From Epiperipatus broadwayi (Eukaryota; Onychophora; Udeonychophora; Euonychophora; Peripatidae): a stretch of 64,000 bases of DNA. Location: positions 15,187,254 to 15,251,253 of the forward strand of contig JAQFVV010006197.1 of assembly GCA_028023455.1 (NCBI GenBank). The letters run 5' to 3'. Positions 36,841 to 48,429 of the stretch are shown here, in pieces. A program made the position numbers and the translations under genes. Within the stretch, counting starts at the first letter, position 1. Every line of letters begins with the position of its first letter. The notes under the pieces are model-generated. The model saw only the letters and a list, made by a program, of their open reading frames with translations, searched no databases and had not been told where the DNA came from.

Positions 36841-37040
36841 ATGGTTTTATATCAGGTGATTTGTTAACATTAAATAGATTAATAACATTTGAAAAGGGCA
36901 CCAAAGCAGGTGCTGAAAAGTGTTTTATGTATAAAATTATTATTTGATTATATAGCTGTTGTAAAGAATTATTATTTTCTGATTACTATTTTGTGGAAGA
37001 GCAGCATAAGGATTTTTATTCCTTTCCAATTTTGATAAGT
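36820..37040 (+). repeat. Inverted terminal-type repeat of Penelope relic C (proximal)
   Basis: Inverted partner of 34830-35040, overlapping the 5' end of the relic C reading frame. Roughly 85-90 percent matching by eye, with an extra segment GTGGAAGAGCAGCATAAGG at 36993-37011. Confidence 0.75.
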
Positions 37041-37044
37041 AAAC

Positions 37045-38505
37045 TTAATATGAAGGTAAGATTTTATTGTTCTTCATATTAAATTCATTCACTTATGACA
37101 GGACAGAATTTTTGCTTATTACTAATTCAATTAATTTAGTAATATTTGTTTGTTTATTTTTCTGTATAAATGACTAATATTCTTGGATGAAAGGCTTTTT
37201 CTTTCAATGATCGGGATCATACATGGATTTGATATTACAAAAGTCTTCTCTTATACTTATATTGTTTAATTTAGTTAGTTAGTACTATTATAATTTTTTG
37301 AAATTATAAAATTTCATTTATTGTTTTATAACCTATTAAATATTGTTAGTGTTATGATGCATATCTACTATGGGGATATGGGAAGGTATCATTTTAAATT
37401 TTATTTACTAATGTAGTAGAAATGTATGTAAAGCACTCATAATTATAAATTTTGATATATAAAGATAAATTGAATTGTTGTCAGTTAATAAATATTCTTA
37501 ATTTTTTTTTTATTTTAGGAAAGTCTCTGATTTATTTAAATTATTTATTTTATTTTCATAATAAAATAAGATTGAATGTGCATACCCATATATATATATC
37601 GTCCTAACGTAATATCATAATAACTTAGTTATTATTATTATATTAAGTATTATTATTACTAAAAACAAAACAACACTCTCCATATAGTAGTGATCATGTG
37701 ATGTTTATTATTATTACTACAGGATATTGATGGACTCCTGAAGAGAGTTCAGTACAAAATTCACCCTGAATTCGAATATTGACCATAATGGAATAGTCAA
37801 GAGAGATGAAGATTGGATGAACTGGTTTAAGTTGGATCCATATTTAATATTCAGATCTTAAATTATCTTATTTGAAATAGATGCAATCATGGATTTATTT
37901 TTTTTCACATCATTCATGGCATCCTATATAAAGACCCTAAGTCCGATTATAGTTAGATATGTTCACCCTCATTCCTTAAGGGAATGCGGTCCTTTATGTA
38001 AGTGTATATCTTATTTAACTTAAAACTCTGTTTCATATCAGCAATACATTTCTTAGCAGCCAAAAAATCCGAATGTGTCAAATTTTTCAAATACACTTCC
38101 TTGATTTCATATTTAAGAGAATTGTTTGGCTTTATTCATAATTACTCAGAAAAATAACAGTAGATAAAATATAAATATATATATTAATCTTATGATGCTA
38201 TATTTATCCACAATTGACATGTTATTACTGCTTTCATTCTAATTTAGAATTTTTCCTAATTTAATACAATTTCTTAACTTCCTATCCATATCTCATATGC
38301 AGCAACATTTAATCTGATTCCATTTCTTTCATCCCTTTAACTGCACAATGATATCAATGATAATTGTTTCTATGTGCTCACTAATATAACTTATTTTCAA
38401 GTAATTCAGATGCTTTTAATTTAAATCCATACTATCTACTCATTCGACAAAAAAAATATTCATTATAAAAAAAAATTAAGATAAGTCTTCATAATTTCAT
38501 AAACA
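37045..38505. other. Intronic AT-rich sequence
   Basis: No gene was recognised. A more complex block near 37716-37860 (GATATTGATGGACTCCTGAAGAG..) and one near 37925-38000 have no identifiable motif. Confidence 0.35.
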
Positions 38506-38509
38506 GAGG

Positions 38510-39230
38510 CTGTTATGATAGAATATTTGATAAAATTATTGTTGAATATCATTATTATCTAAGTCTACAAAAATACTTTCATAATTTTATTGGATAAATT
38601 CCTTCCATTCAAAGATGAATGGCTATAAAGATTGGTATGATTTTAGATAAAAAGTATTTAGACAGTTTTTGTTGCTAGGCAAATGAATAAAAGCATCATT
38701 TATACATTGATATGATCGAAGCATTTGTCTATCACAAACATTCACTTAAATATATTCACATTATGCAATTTCTAAATGGTAGGATGGTAAGAAAGTTATT
38801 ACTGCCAATAAAAACATCTGAAATATTTGTAATAAAAATAGGTGTTAAACAGGGATGTGTACTGCTACCTCTTTGTTTTACATTTTATAATAGTGATCTT
38901 TGAAATAGTTTAAAAGTGGCTTCATGAAGCATCCATTTAAATTGCAATATGTTTGATGGTATTAATATGAATATATTAAAAATAAAAATACCTTCCAGGC
39001 TTTTATATATACAGTATGCCGATGACTGTATTAACTCTGTAATTAAAGGATGACCTACAAAGCTTTCTTCTTAATATTTTGATGCAACCTATAATCTGTA
39101 AAAATGTTGATTTTGTAATTAATATTAAAAAAATTCAGATACTCTATCAGCCAGTAATAGAAAATCAATTTAAATATCTTGATAAAACAGACTTGGATGT
39201 ACAAACTCCAACATGTTCTTATAAGTTAAA
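38510..39230 (+). pseudogene. LINE reverse-transcriptase fragment
   Basis: Frames read an IMQFLNGRMVRKLLL block, VIKIGVKQGCVLLPLCFTFY (the conserved GVKQGCVLxP motif, 38835-38885), then RLLYIQYADDCI (RT catalytic YADD intact, about 39002-39035). Several stops separate the blocks. It is directly followed, without a gap, by Penelope relic D, so one of the two was truncated on insertion. Confidence 0.75.
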
Positions 39231-39235
39231 TTTAC

Positions 39236-40075
39236 AGTGGGAAGAGAGAAAGACAATAAGTTATCATATTTGGACATATTGTTAACAAAAACATATGTTA
39301 AAAATAGATGTAGAATAGAAACATCAGTGTATAAAAAAGTGAATGGGAATAGTAATATAATGAATTGGAATTCTAATACAGATAATAAATATAAAATAAG
39401 TAGTATAAGTTCACGAATATGTAGGGCTATTAATTATTGTTCAAGTGAAAAGGAATATAAAAAAAGAAGTAGAATTAACAGTAAATGAATTTAAGGAAAA
39501 TGAATATCTAGAGAATGTAATAGTAAAGAATATAAAATTAATAGAAGAAAAATATAAGAAAAGTAACAAGGAAGGAGAGAGTGATGAATATAGGAAAAAG
39601 AATATAAAGGAAAAGTATATAGGGGTTAAGACATATAGTAATAATGTAGTTAAGAGTGTTAATAGAATTATTAAAAAAATTAATAAAAGATATAATGTAA
39701 TTAAGTATAAGGTAGTAAATAAAAAAAGAAAAAATTTAATGAGTATATTAGATAATAAATATATTAAAGATATAGGAAAATGTATAAAAGGCGTATATAA
39801 AATAGATTGTAGATATTGTAAGCAGAATATGATAAGGACTAAATATGTAGGTGAGACATTCTATTTTTACGAGGTTAAATCAACATAGGTATGACAAAAA
39901 TTCACCAATTTATTTGCATACTATGGAAACGGGGCATGTATTTGACAAAGAGAGTATTAAAATGATAGGATATACTAATAAAAGAAGAGATAAAAAAATA
40001 AAAGAAGCAATGTTAATTAAGAGAATAAGGCCTAGTTTAAATAGAGATGGGGGACTAAGAACCTTGTGTTGGTAG
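39236..40075 (+). pseudogene. Penelope-like element relic D (C-terminal half)
   Basis: Overlapping frames give an element C-terminus: DNKLSYLDILLTKT (equivalent of the FLDxxI block, at 39237-39300), a lysine-rich linker, CIKGVYKIDCRYC and TKYVGETF (the GIY and YVG of GIY-YIG, 39780-39860), then after a frameshift RLNQHRYDKNSPIYLHTMETGH and IKEAMLIKRIRPSLNRDGG (39880-40060), a typical Penelope ending. The RT catalytic core is absent, replaced upstream by LINE sequence. Two frameshifts. The endonuclease residues are well kept, so this is a rather young copy. Confidence 0.85.
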
Positions 40076-40319
40076 GTTGTAGTATTGGATTCATAGGGAT
40101 ATTGGTAATTAAAGATAAGTGTATATATATTAGGTGTATATAAGTAGGTATATGGGTAAGGAAACATTAAATATGAAATTATATTGGTGTTATAGCAAGA
40201 TTATTGTTGTTATTGATTATTAATAATAAAGGTAATAATAATAGTAATAAAAGAAAGTAGATATAAAGTTATAATATGTGAATATAGATAAAAGACATGT
40301 AAAGATTGTTAATTAATAT

Positions 40320-40870
40320 AGGTTAAAAAATAGAATTATAAGTTTTATAAAATTGATAAAAGAGAAAGTTGGTTTAAAGAAATAAAAAGATAGTGACTTT
40401 AAAACAGCAGAAAATAAAGATAATATTATTAAAAGAAAAAAAGTAGAGATAGTAAAGTAAAAAAGATATATATTAGATAATAATTGGACAGGATAAAAAA
40501 TGATGAAAGAAAGATTAAGGAATAGTGATGATATAAATAATAGTAATAATAAATAATAAAAGGGTAAGGCATTTAAAAATAATAGAAATTTGTTTAAAAA
40601 AATTTTTAAAATAAAGGTAAAAATAAAATAGTTTTAAAGGTAATATAAAAAATGGTGTATCGAATAGGTTTTGTATTATAGGTATGGAGGTAAAAAGAAA
40701 TACTGATTAGATAATAATGAAACAAGATAGATAGTGAAATGAAAAACTAAGGTAAAAATAATATTAAAATAGTTTTTAAAGGTAATAGATTAAAAATGGG
40801 GTATTGGATGTGTTTAGTATATTTATAAATGTAATTTATAAGTAAGTTGAGTATATATATATATAGGAGG
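40320..40870 (+). repeat. Purine-rich repeats shared with 43795-44150
   Basis: The phrase AAGTTTTATAAAATTGATAA, then AAAATAGTTT.AAAGGTAA and a GTATTGGATxTGTTT-like block, recurs at about 40330-40670, 40740-40820 and 43800-44140. These are probably repeated untranslated 3' sequence of Penelope relic D. Confidence 0.5.
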
Positions 40871-40909
40871 TTATAGATAAATGTATATGAGGATTGCTAT
40901 ATGTATGTA

Positions 40910-41841
40910 CCCCTGGGTCTCGTTTTATGTGATAGATAGGTTCCTCAGAAAACATGCGCAAATGAAATCGTGCAAAAATAGACATAACTTACCTTGAAAA
41001 AGGGGGGGGGATACGGACTGTGATTTTTCAAAAATCGCGTAAAAGCAAAGCACCAACATAAAATTACTTTAAAATTTATGCAAAAAAAAATAAGGAAATA
41101 AAATATGACTAATAAAAAATTTCAAATTTGAAAATATTGATACAAGACAAACTTTTTTTAACTATAATATTTAATTTTATTCAAAACAATATATTTTTAT
41201 GCATAATTTACAGTAATTTATATTTTTTTATACACATTTTAATTATTATCGCTATTTTCCAGTAAACAGGTTCGTTTGCAAACTGATAAAAAAATCAGAT
41301 TCTTCACAAGATGAAATACAACTAGCACCAACGTCACTCTCATGTTGTGTTAATTAATGGTTTTCTGGTGACAACGTAATTAGTAATTAATCTAACAACT
41401 AAAAATTAAATTATTTTTGTCTTTAATTTTCAATTTTAATTGTGCCCACTGCTATTATTCATCTCTTAAAAATAAAATTACGTTCTTTTTTAAAAAGCAA
41501 AAACAGAGTGTGATTTAAAATGCAAAATTAACACGCACAATGTTTGAACAAATTTACATTATAATCTTGTAAAATTTAATGTGTGTATACATAAAATGTG
41601 GAAATCATGATTTTAATTTCATTATTGCATAAAATCTTACTATTATAAAGCACTGACAATATTGAAATTACTAAGTTGAAAGTCGAATTTCAATAATGTG
41701 CTATTACTTTCAATATAACGTAAGTGCGCAAAATTTATTATTTAAAGTAATAGCGCAATATCGGCGTTCGACTTCCGGTGAAACATGAATCGCGTAACTT
41801 CAAAATCATGTTAAATAAGTCCGCGTAAAGAGACCCAGGTG
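40910..41841. mobile_element. Non-autonomous TIR DNA transposon (copy 2)
   Basis: Same family as 22906-23805: ends CCCCTGGGTCTCGTTTTATG and GTAAAGAGACCCAGGTG, flanked by TA on both sides. Subterminal blocks match copy 1. Internal sequence has diverged and there is no transposase frame. About 932 bp. Confidence 0.8.
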
Positions 41842-42098
41842 TATATGTTATAAATTTGGGTGTACATAGGAGTATATTTTTAAGGATATAGGTATATTTT
41901 GGCTATCCATATATGTGTGTACATATAGATAGAGAATTTTTAATTTTTTATTTTTTTTATATTGGTTATATATTATTTTTATTTATATGTATAGAGATGA
42001 GGTGAAGAGATATATATCTATGTGTAGGAGATGTATGGATTTTTGTTGTGTTTGTAATATTTGAATATGGTTAATGAATATAATTTGGAAGTTAGAAG

Positions 42099-42230
42099 TT
42101 TAACCCTTTGACAACCAGAACGACTTTTGTACGACTTGTCTAGAAATTTCTATTTTGAGCTGAGTTTACGCGTAAACGGTAAACGTCACACATACGCGCA
42201 ATACGTCATTTTTTGCGCCATTTTAATATC
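42099..42230 (+). mobile_element. Possible piggyBac-type terminus
   Basis: TTAACCCTTTGACAACCAG begins with the TTAA target plus CCCTTTG, typical of piggyBac ends, and the next 100 bp are CpG-rich relative to surroundings (ACGACTTTTGTACGACTTG, TTTACGCGTAAACG). No matching right end was found, so this is a fragment at best. Confidence 0.35.
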
Positions 42231-42439
42231 TACCTGAAACTCTAAGAATTTTTTTTGTACGACAATTTTTAGATTTTTTATGAATATTTTTAGCAAAGTG
42301 TACCTAAAATTTTTTTTTTTTTTTGATTTTTCTCATTTTATTTATCGTAAAAAAGTTATTCCACAATTGTTGGATCAATTACTGAAGATTTTATTGTGAT
42401 TTTCCATTGAAGTTGTCCGTGATTCTGGGCTCTCTTCTC

Positions 42440-43391
42440 AAATTACGTTTTTGGATAACGTTCAAGGGTATGTAATTACTTTTTTTTATATATTTTTTTT
42501 TATAAATTATAATATTTTATATTTACTAAAACAAATAAATATGTTATATAATAATAAATTATAATATTTTTGATGTACTGAAACAAATAAACTTTTTTGA
42601 TAACATTCGTGAGTATGTAATTACTTTTATATATATATTTTATATAATTTATAATATTTTCTATTTATTAAAAAAAAAAAAATTTTTTTATAATAATAAA
42701 TTATAATATTTTCATTTATTTAAAAAAAAAAATTTTTTTATAAATAAAAAATTTAAAATTTTTTAAAAAAAATATTTTTTAATGGGAAGAAGTGGGGGTT
42801 GGGGGTTTCTTTGCTCGCGTGTGCTTTTTTATTTTTTTTAAAATTATAAATATGAATAGTTGTATTATCATGACTAAGTTTGAATTTTTGGGTGAAATAT
42901 TTGTTTCATTGTTAAAGTTGTGACCTCCATTTATTTTTTTTATTTTTGGTATGGAATATTGGGTATTGGTTTATTTTTTTTTTCTTTTTCTCTTTTTATT
43001 TTTTTTGTTATTTTTATTTTTTTTTAATTTTTCTTTCTTCTTTTTTTTTTTTATAAAAAATAAAAAATATATATATATATAATTACATTTACACATTAAA
43101 ATTTTATTTTTATGTATATTATTTTTTACTATTTCTTTTCTTCTATTCATTCTTCCTTTTTTTTTTTATTTTGTTTTTTTTTTTTTTTTTCTTTTCTTTT
43201 TTTTTTTATTTTAAAAAATAAATATATTTATATTTTATTTTATTCTAAACAAATTAATTTTATTATATTAAAATATTTTATATTTGGTTTTTCCTTTTTC
43301 CTTCTTTCCCCTTTTTTTTTTTTTGTTGTGTTTTTTATCTTAGACTTTTTTTTTCACTTTTATATTATTAATAATAAAAAAAAAAATTTAT

Positions 43392-43433
<42 letters not shown>

Positions 43434-43795
43434 TTTTTTTTTTTTTATTTTTTTTTTTCTTTTTTTTTTCTTCTCTTATTTACATATTTTTTTTTATTTT
43501 TTATAATAAATAAAAATATTTTGGTGGGAAAGGGAAAGAAAAATAATTTTTTTATTTTTTTTTTTTAAAATTTTTAGAAAAATTATCTCTTTAATATTTT
43601 TATTTTTTTTTTTTTTAAAAAGGTGTGAAAAAAAAGAAATTTTATAATTATTTTTTTTTTTATTATAATTTAAAAATTAAATAAATAAAAAAAAAAAATT
43701 AAAAAATTAAAATTAAATTTTTTTTTTTTTTTAATTATTTTAAAATTTTTTTTTTTATTTTATTTTTTAAAAAAAAAAATAAAATTAAAAAAATT
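42440..43795. repeat. Low-complexity T/A tract with short tandem repeats
   Basis: Starts with two copies of a ~134-bp repeat (GATAACGTTCAAGGGTATGTAATTAC and GATAACATTCGTGAGTATGTAATTAC) and degenerates into kilobase-scale poly-T/poly-A, including about 50 uninterrupted T near 43397-43450. The long frame at 43112-43513 is a poly-Phe artefact. Base accuracy here is doubtful. Confidence 0.8.
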
Positions 43796-44152
43796 AAAAT
43801 AGAATAAGTTTTATAAAATTGATAACAGAGGGAGCTATTTTAAATGAATAACAAGATAGAAAATTTGAAATAACAGTCAGTTTAATTAAGGCAGTGAAGA
43901 AGTTAGAGGTAATAGTGTTAAAGAAAAATATTATTTAATAATGTAGAGATAAAAATTATAAAAAGTAAAATTAAAGATAGTAAAATAAAAGATGTTTTAT
44001 ATATTAGATAATTATAAAGTAATAAAATAATATTGGTAATATTATAAAGGAATAATATTTAAAGGGTTTTTTTAAAAAGTAAAAATAAAATAGTTTCAAA
44101 AGGTAAAAAGATTTTTTAAAAAAGATGTATTGGATATGTTTTTGTATTATAT
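43795..44152. repeat. Copy of the 40320-40870 purine-rich repeat
   Basis: Matches 40320-40670 and 40740-40820 through AAGTTTTATAAAATTGATAA and GTATTGGATATGTTT blocks; it lies directly upstream of Penelope element E. Confidence 0.5.
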
Positions 44153-44322
44153 ATATATATGTTTTCCTTTAGGTTGATTTTCACTTGAGAAGGTCTATTT
44201 GTAGTAGATGAAACCACGGCTGTGTAAGGATTTTGGTAAAATTTTGAATTTAATCTAGTACTGTATTGTTTTATGGTTTTGCATTTTTATTTTTTGCTAG
44301 TATAGTGTTAGACAGTTTTGGT
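44153..44322 (+). repeat. 5' pseudo-LTR of Penelope element E
   Basis: About 170-bp direct repeat of 47127-47296, differing visibly at only two positions (ACCACGGCTGTG versus ACCATGGTTGTG). It contains a hairpin-bearing motif CACTTGAGAAG..GAAACC (44182-44216) resembling the hammerhead-like terminal motif of Penelope elements. Confidence 0.85.
44182..44226 (+). ncRNA. Hammerhead-like motif in Penelope pLTR
   Basis: CAC, UUGAGAAG, a UCUA/UAGA stem, GAAA, a stem III-like CC/GG closure, then GUG that can pair with CAC as stem I. The layout is that of a hammerhead, but CUGANGA is not met, so catalysis is doubtful. The copy at 47156-47200 has a perfect ACC/GGU stem III. Related hairpin at 63880-63925. 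Confidence 0.45.
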
Positions 44323-44735
44323 TTTCTATTTGGGTATACTATTTAATATTTTGAATAGTGATATATGGTTTTGTGAATTTCATATTTTATTTGTTTTGTT
44401 TTGTGTATTTGTAATACTAATTTTTTTTTTTTTTGTATTTTGTTTATTACTTATTATTTGTTTGTATTTGTATAGTTATTAATTTTCTTTTAGTATGTGG
44501 CAGTTTTATAAGATAATTATAGTGTTAGGCAGTTCTGGTTTTCTAATTAGGTATACTGTTTAATATTTTGAATAGTGTTTTATAGTTTAGTGAATTTTAT
44601 ATTTTATTTGCTTTGTTTTGTGTATTTGTATTATTAATTTGTTTTATTTTGTATTTTTTGTTTGTTATTATTTGTATTATTTTGTTTTGTATAGTTATTA
44701 ATTTTCTTTCAGTATGTGGCAGATTTTGTATGATA
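44301..44735 (+). repeat. 217-bp tandem duplication in the 5' region of element E
   Basis: Units start at 44301 and 44518 (TATAGTGTTAGxCAGTTxTGG). Each ends in TTTTCTTTTAG or TTTTCTTTCAG followed by TATGTGGCAG, which looks like a 3' splice site just before the first ATG of the element's ORF. The duplication therefore doubles a putative acceptor or promoter module. Confidence 0.75.
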
Positions 44736-47080
44736 ATTTTTCTTGTGTAGAAATTTTAGAAATAAAAAAGTTAATTAATATGTCTAATAGAATTGAATCT
44801 TTAAAGGCTCAGGTTAATTTTCTTAAGTCTTGTAGGTTTTGCAATGTGTTTCCTAATTCATGTAATATTAAATTAGATAGGAAATTGGTTTTATTTTCTA
44901 ATTGTGACTTTATTCTAAATTTTAAAAGATTTATTCTTAAACGATTTATTATACAGATTATGAGTAGTTTATCTAATTTAATTGATAGTTATAAAATGTT
45001 TAGAAGAAAGTTGGATTTTAGAAGGAATTTTAATTATTCTGTTTTAAATTCTTTTTAAAAGTGGTTTAGGAGTAAGTGTGAAATCACTTATAATAATAAG
45101 TATTTCAAGAAATTTAAATGGTTGATTGGAAAGGCTGAAAATAAAAGTTTTGTGAAAGGAAAAGAGTTTAGATTTGGGTCTTATAAAAATAGGCCTGATG
45201 CTTCATCTGTTTTAAATTTGTCAAATTATATTTTGAATGTATCTGATTTGGCTATTTTAGCTAAGGGTCCTGGCTTTGTTCCGTTTGCTAATAGAAGTTT
45301 AATTTTTGATTTTGTTTCTGCAATTGAAAGTAATAGTAATATTTCTGATGAAAATAAAATGTCTTTACAGGTTATTTTGAATAGTCAATTACTTAAAAGA
45401 GAAAAATTTGTTTTTGCCCCTAAGGAAATTAGTTTTGTTAAAAAAAGATTGAAAGCCAATGATGTTGTATTATTAAAAGAAGATAAAGGTGGCCCGTTTG
45501 TATTGTTAAATAATATTGATTTTAAAAGTAAAGTTTCTTTAGAATTAAATAATGGAAAATATGCTATTTTAGATTCTGATCCTGGTAAAAAAATAAAATC
45601 TAAATTAATTAAGATTATGAAAGTTATGGAAAATAAAAAGATTTTTGATAGAGCTACTTATTTAAATTGTTACCCTAGTGATTTTGTGGCTCCAAAGGTT
45701 TTCTTTAATTTGAAGTCTCATAAAGATAATTTTCCTTTGAGATGTATTTTTGATTTTACAGGAGGAATTGTTGATAAAATATCAAAATTTATTATAAGAT
45801 ATTTTAAGGATTATATAAAACTGGGTCAATTTTGTGTTTCTTCTTCCTTTGAAGCTTTAAGAAAATAAATGGTTTTGTTTTGGATGATGATTGTGTTTTT
45901 GGTAGTTTAGACATTGAAAATCAGTTAATAGATTAAAAAGTATTGATGTTTTTCTTTCAATTTTAAAAAAATTAGAATGTTTTTCTGCAGATAAGATTAA
46001 GGTTTTTCATGATTTGCTTTTACTGTTAGAGGATTCAATGTATTTTATGTCTAATGATGGGTTTTATAAGATTAGAGAAGGTTGGGTTATTGGTTATGTC
46101 ATTTCTCCATTGATGTGTGCTGTCTATATTGATTATTTGGAGTGTAGTATTATTAATATGTTTTCATGTTCTATTAAATTATTTGTTAGGTATGTTGATG
46201 ATTGTTTGTTTGTTATTCAGAAAGAGAAATTAGAAGAGTTTTTATGTGGATTGAATGGTTTTGATTCTAGTATTAAGTTTACAATTGACGGGGGAGGTTT
46301 TGATTTTGTAAAATTAAAGTTTTTAGATTTAAATGTTGAGAAGGTTAATAATGTTTTGTTTTGTAGTCATTTTATAAAACCTAAAAATTTGAGAAATATG
46401 ATTAGGCCTGATAGTTATCAGCCTTTTATACATAAAAAAATGTCTTTGTTGAATTTTTGTTGTCGGAATAGAAGGCTTAATAATTTTAATAATGATGCTG
46501 ATATTCAAAAAAGTCAATTTGCTGCTGAATATGTAGAATTGGATTATAGTCATGATTTTATTAAAAAAGTGGTATTTAATAATAATGTTTATAGTCGTGA
46601 TTTGGATGATAAGAATTTTGTTGGTAAGGATGATGATTATATGTCTTTACCATTTAAAGCATCAATTTATAATTTGGTTTATAGGAATAGTCATTTGTTA
46701 GGTGGAAAGAAGGTTGCATGGAGGAAAGGTTCTGATGTGAATTCATTACTTAATGGTTCAAAGCAGTCTATTGATAGTAGGTCTATTCCTGGTATTGTTT
46801 ATAAAATTCCATGTAGTTGTGGTAAATTTTATGTAGGCCAGAGTAAATTTAGCCTTAATGAAAGGGTTAAGGTTCATACAAGTAGAGTTAAACATAGGTA
46901 TCTTAACTCAGCTTTATATATTCATGAATTGAATGCAGGTCATAGAATATTGTTTGACAATGCTTTGGTTATTTTTTATGAAAAGAATGAGTTAAAAAGA
47001 TGAATAAAGGAGACTTTGATGATAAAACTCCTTGATTCTGAGGCTATCAATCTTATGAAGACTTCTTTTGATATTAAGGG
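44714..47080 (+). pseudogene. Penelope-like element E, RT-GIY-YIG ORF
   Basis: Three consecutive frames form one Penelope polyprotein of about 780 residues. The first (44714-45058) and second (45122-45868) are in the same frame, broken only by a TAA at 45056-45058. A single frameshift near 45866-45900 leads to the third (to 47003), and further C-terminal residues (IKETLMIKLLDSEAINL) follow a stop at 47000. Motifs: LLKEDKGGPFVLL; FFNLKSHKDNFPLRCIFD; GSLDIEN (RT Asp); KIREGWVIGYVISPLMCAVY; VRYVDDCLFV (catalytic YVDD, 46188-46217); LKFLDLNV; GIVYKIPCSCGKFYVGQ (GIY-YIG, 46791-46841); HELNAGH and YEKNELKR. The Glu of YEKNE is kept. It would copy itself by target-primed reverse transcription at nicks made by the nuclease. 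Only two or three lesions, so a recent element. Confidence 0.9.
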
Positions 47081-47126
47081 AAGGTGGAGTTTGAAATGAA
47101 TTATGGGAAGGTTTGTTTGTTTGTAT

Positions 47127-47296
47127 ATATATATGTTTTCCTTTAGGTTGATTTTCACTTGAGAAGGTCTATTTGTAGTAGATGAAACCATGGTTGTGTA
47201 AGGATTTTGGTAAAATTTTGAATTTAATCTAGTACTGTATTGTTTTATGGTTTTGCATTTTTATTTTTTGCTAGTATAGTGTTAGACAGTTTTGGT
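47127..47296 (+). repeat. 3' pseudo-LTR of Penelope element E
   Basis: Direct copy of 44153-44322, about 50 bp after the end of the ORF. Its hammerhead-like motif (47156-47200) contains GAAACCATGGTTGTG, giving better stem III pairing than the 5' copy. Confidence 0.85.
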
Positions 47297-47620
47297 GTTA
47301 TATATATATGTGGGTAGAGTATAAATATGGATGTGTATTTATAAGGATATATGAAGACTATATATGTGTCTGTGTATGTATGTGTGTATATATGTATGGT
47401 TAAAAGAGCTATGTAGATATATTGGATATACATATGTATATATAGATGTAGGTATGTATTACATATATGTCTTGTAAATTTATATGTATGTGTATGAAGA
47501 AGATATATGTATATATTTATGTATGTATATGGGTATTTTATATATGTGTAAAATGATGGATATATACATGTATTTATTTATATATATGTGAAATGATGAT
47601 TGTATATTTATATTATTCAA
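47297..47620. repeat. TATG/TATA-rich microsatellite
   Basis: Degenerate TATG, TATA and TGTG repeats. Similar text flanks the DNA transposon at 40860-40908 and 41842-41940, suggesting that element E and the TIR element are nested in one older repeat. Confidence 0.6.
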
Positions 47621-47621
47621 A

Positions 47622-47690
47622 TCTTGTAGCTTTGATGAAGACTGCTGGACAGTCGAAACCGTAAGAAAATAAAAAAGTTTTTAAGAAAAT
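47622..47690 (+). other. Penelope-type 3' terminal motif
   Basis: CTTTGATGAAGACTGC, loop, GCAGTC-like pairing (GACUG/CAGUC), then GAAACC. This is the terminal hairpin pattern of Penelope elements and is distinct from that of element E; it probably marks the 3' end of an older element into which E inserted. The hammerhead consensus is not met (UUGAUGA plus one extra A). Confidence 0.45.
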
Positions 47691-47699
47691 TTGTTGAAT

Positions 47700-48425
47700 T
47701 AATGTGTATATGAATAGTGTCATAAGCAATATATAAGTTAAAAAGATATAGTATTTTGTCATAATAATATATGACTTTGTAAAAATTAATTGTATATAGG
47801 GCTCTTATGCTATCAAATTTACTAAATAAAATTATATGTGAATCCCTAATGTCATAATGTAAAAAAACATTGGAAAAGATTTTCTAAAAATATATTTTAT
47901 AATGACTAGAATATCTCAAAGATTACAGATTTATTGATTTCTTTATGGGAAAAATCATCTGATATAATATAGTGGCAAGATAATAGGAAAGATGTTTAAA
48001 TTTTTTAGAAATAAAGTTTGCTGTAGAAGAATCAGCATCACATGGTGTCAAATAAATTGACTGTTTTATAAATGGCTGCTAATGTATATTTGTAACAATG
48101 TAGATAATTAATATGACAATTTATAAATATATTCTGATTACAGAGCACATATTTTAACTGATAATATTAAACAAAATATTTATTGTTCATTATTTAAAAA
48201 CTATTTAAAAGAAATTACACATTTAAAAATACGTAATTATAGATTTAGTTTTTTTTCTTAAATTTTACTTATCTTACAATTTCGCAGGTCTCATATGCTT
48301 AAACATATCTGGGGTCAGATCTATAATACTGTGCAAATGAGTTAGTCTGATTTGAATTTCAGAATATTAACTTGAATAGTATAAAAGAGTAAAAGGAAAC
48401 TTCTAGATTTTCAGCTTTGAATCCT
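47700..48425. other. Intronic AT-rich sequence
   Basis: No gene or recognised repeat. Confidence 0.4.
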
Positions 48426-48429
48426 AGTC

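Noticed and set aside
43112-43513. 133-codon open frame
   Set aside because: It is poly-Phe/Ile/Leu text from T-homopolymers, with no domain and no codon structure.
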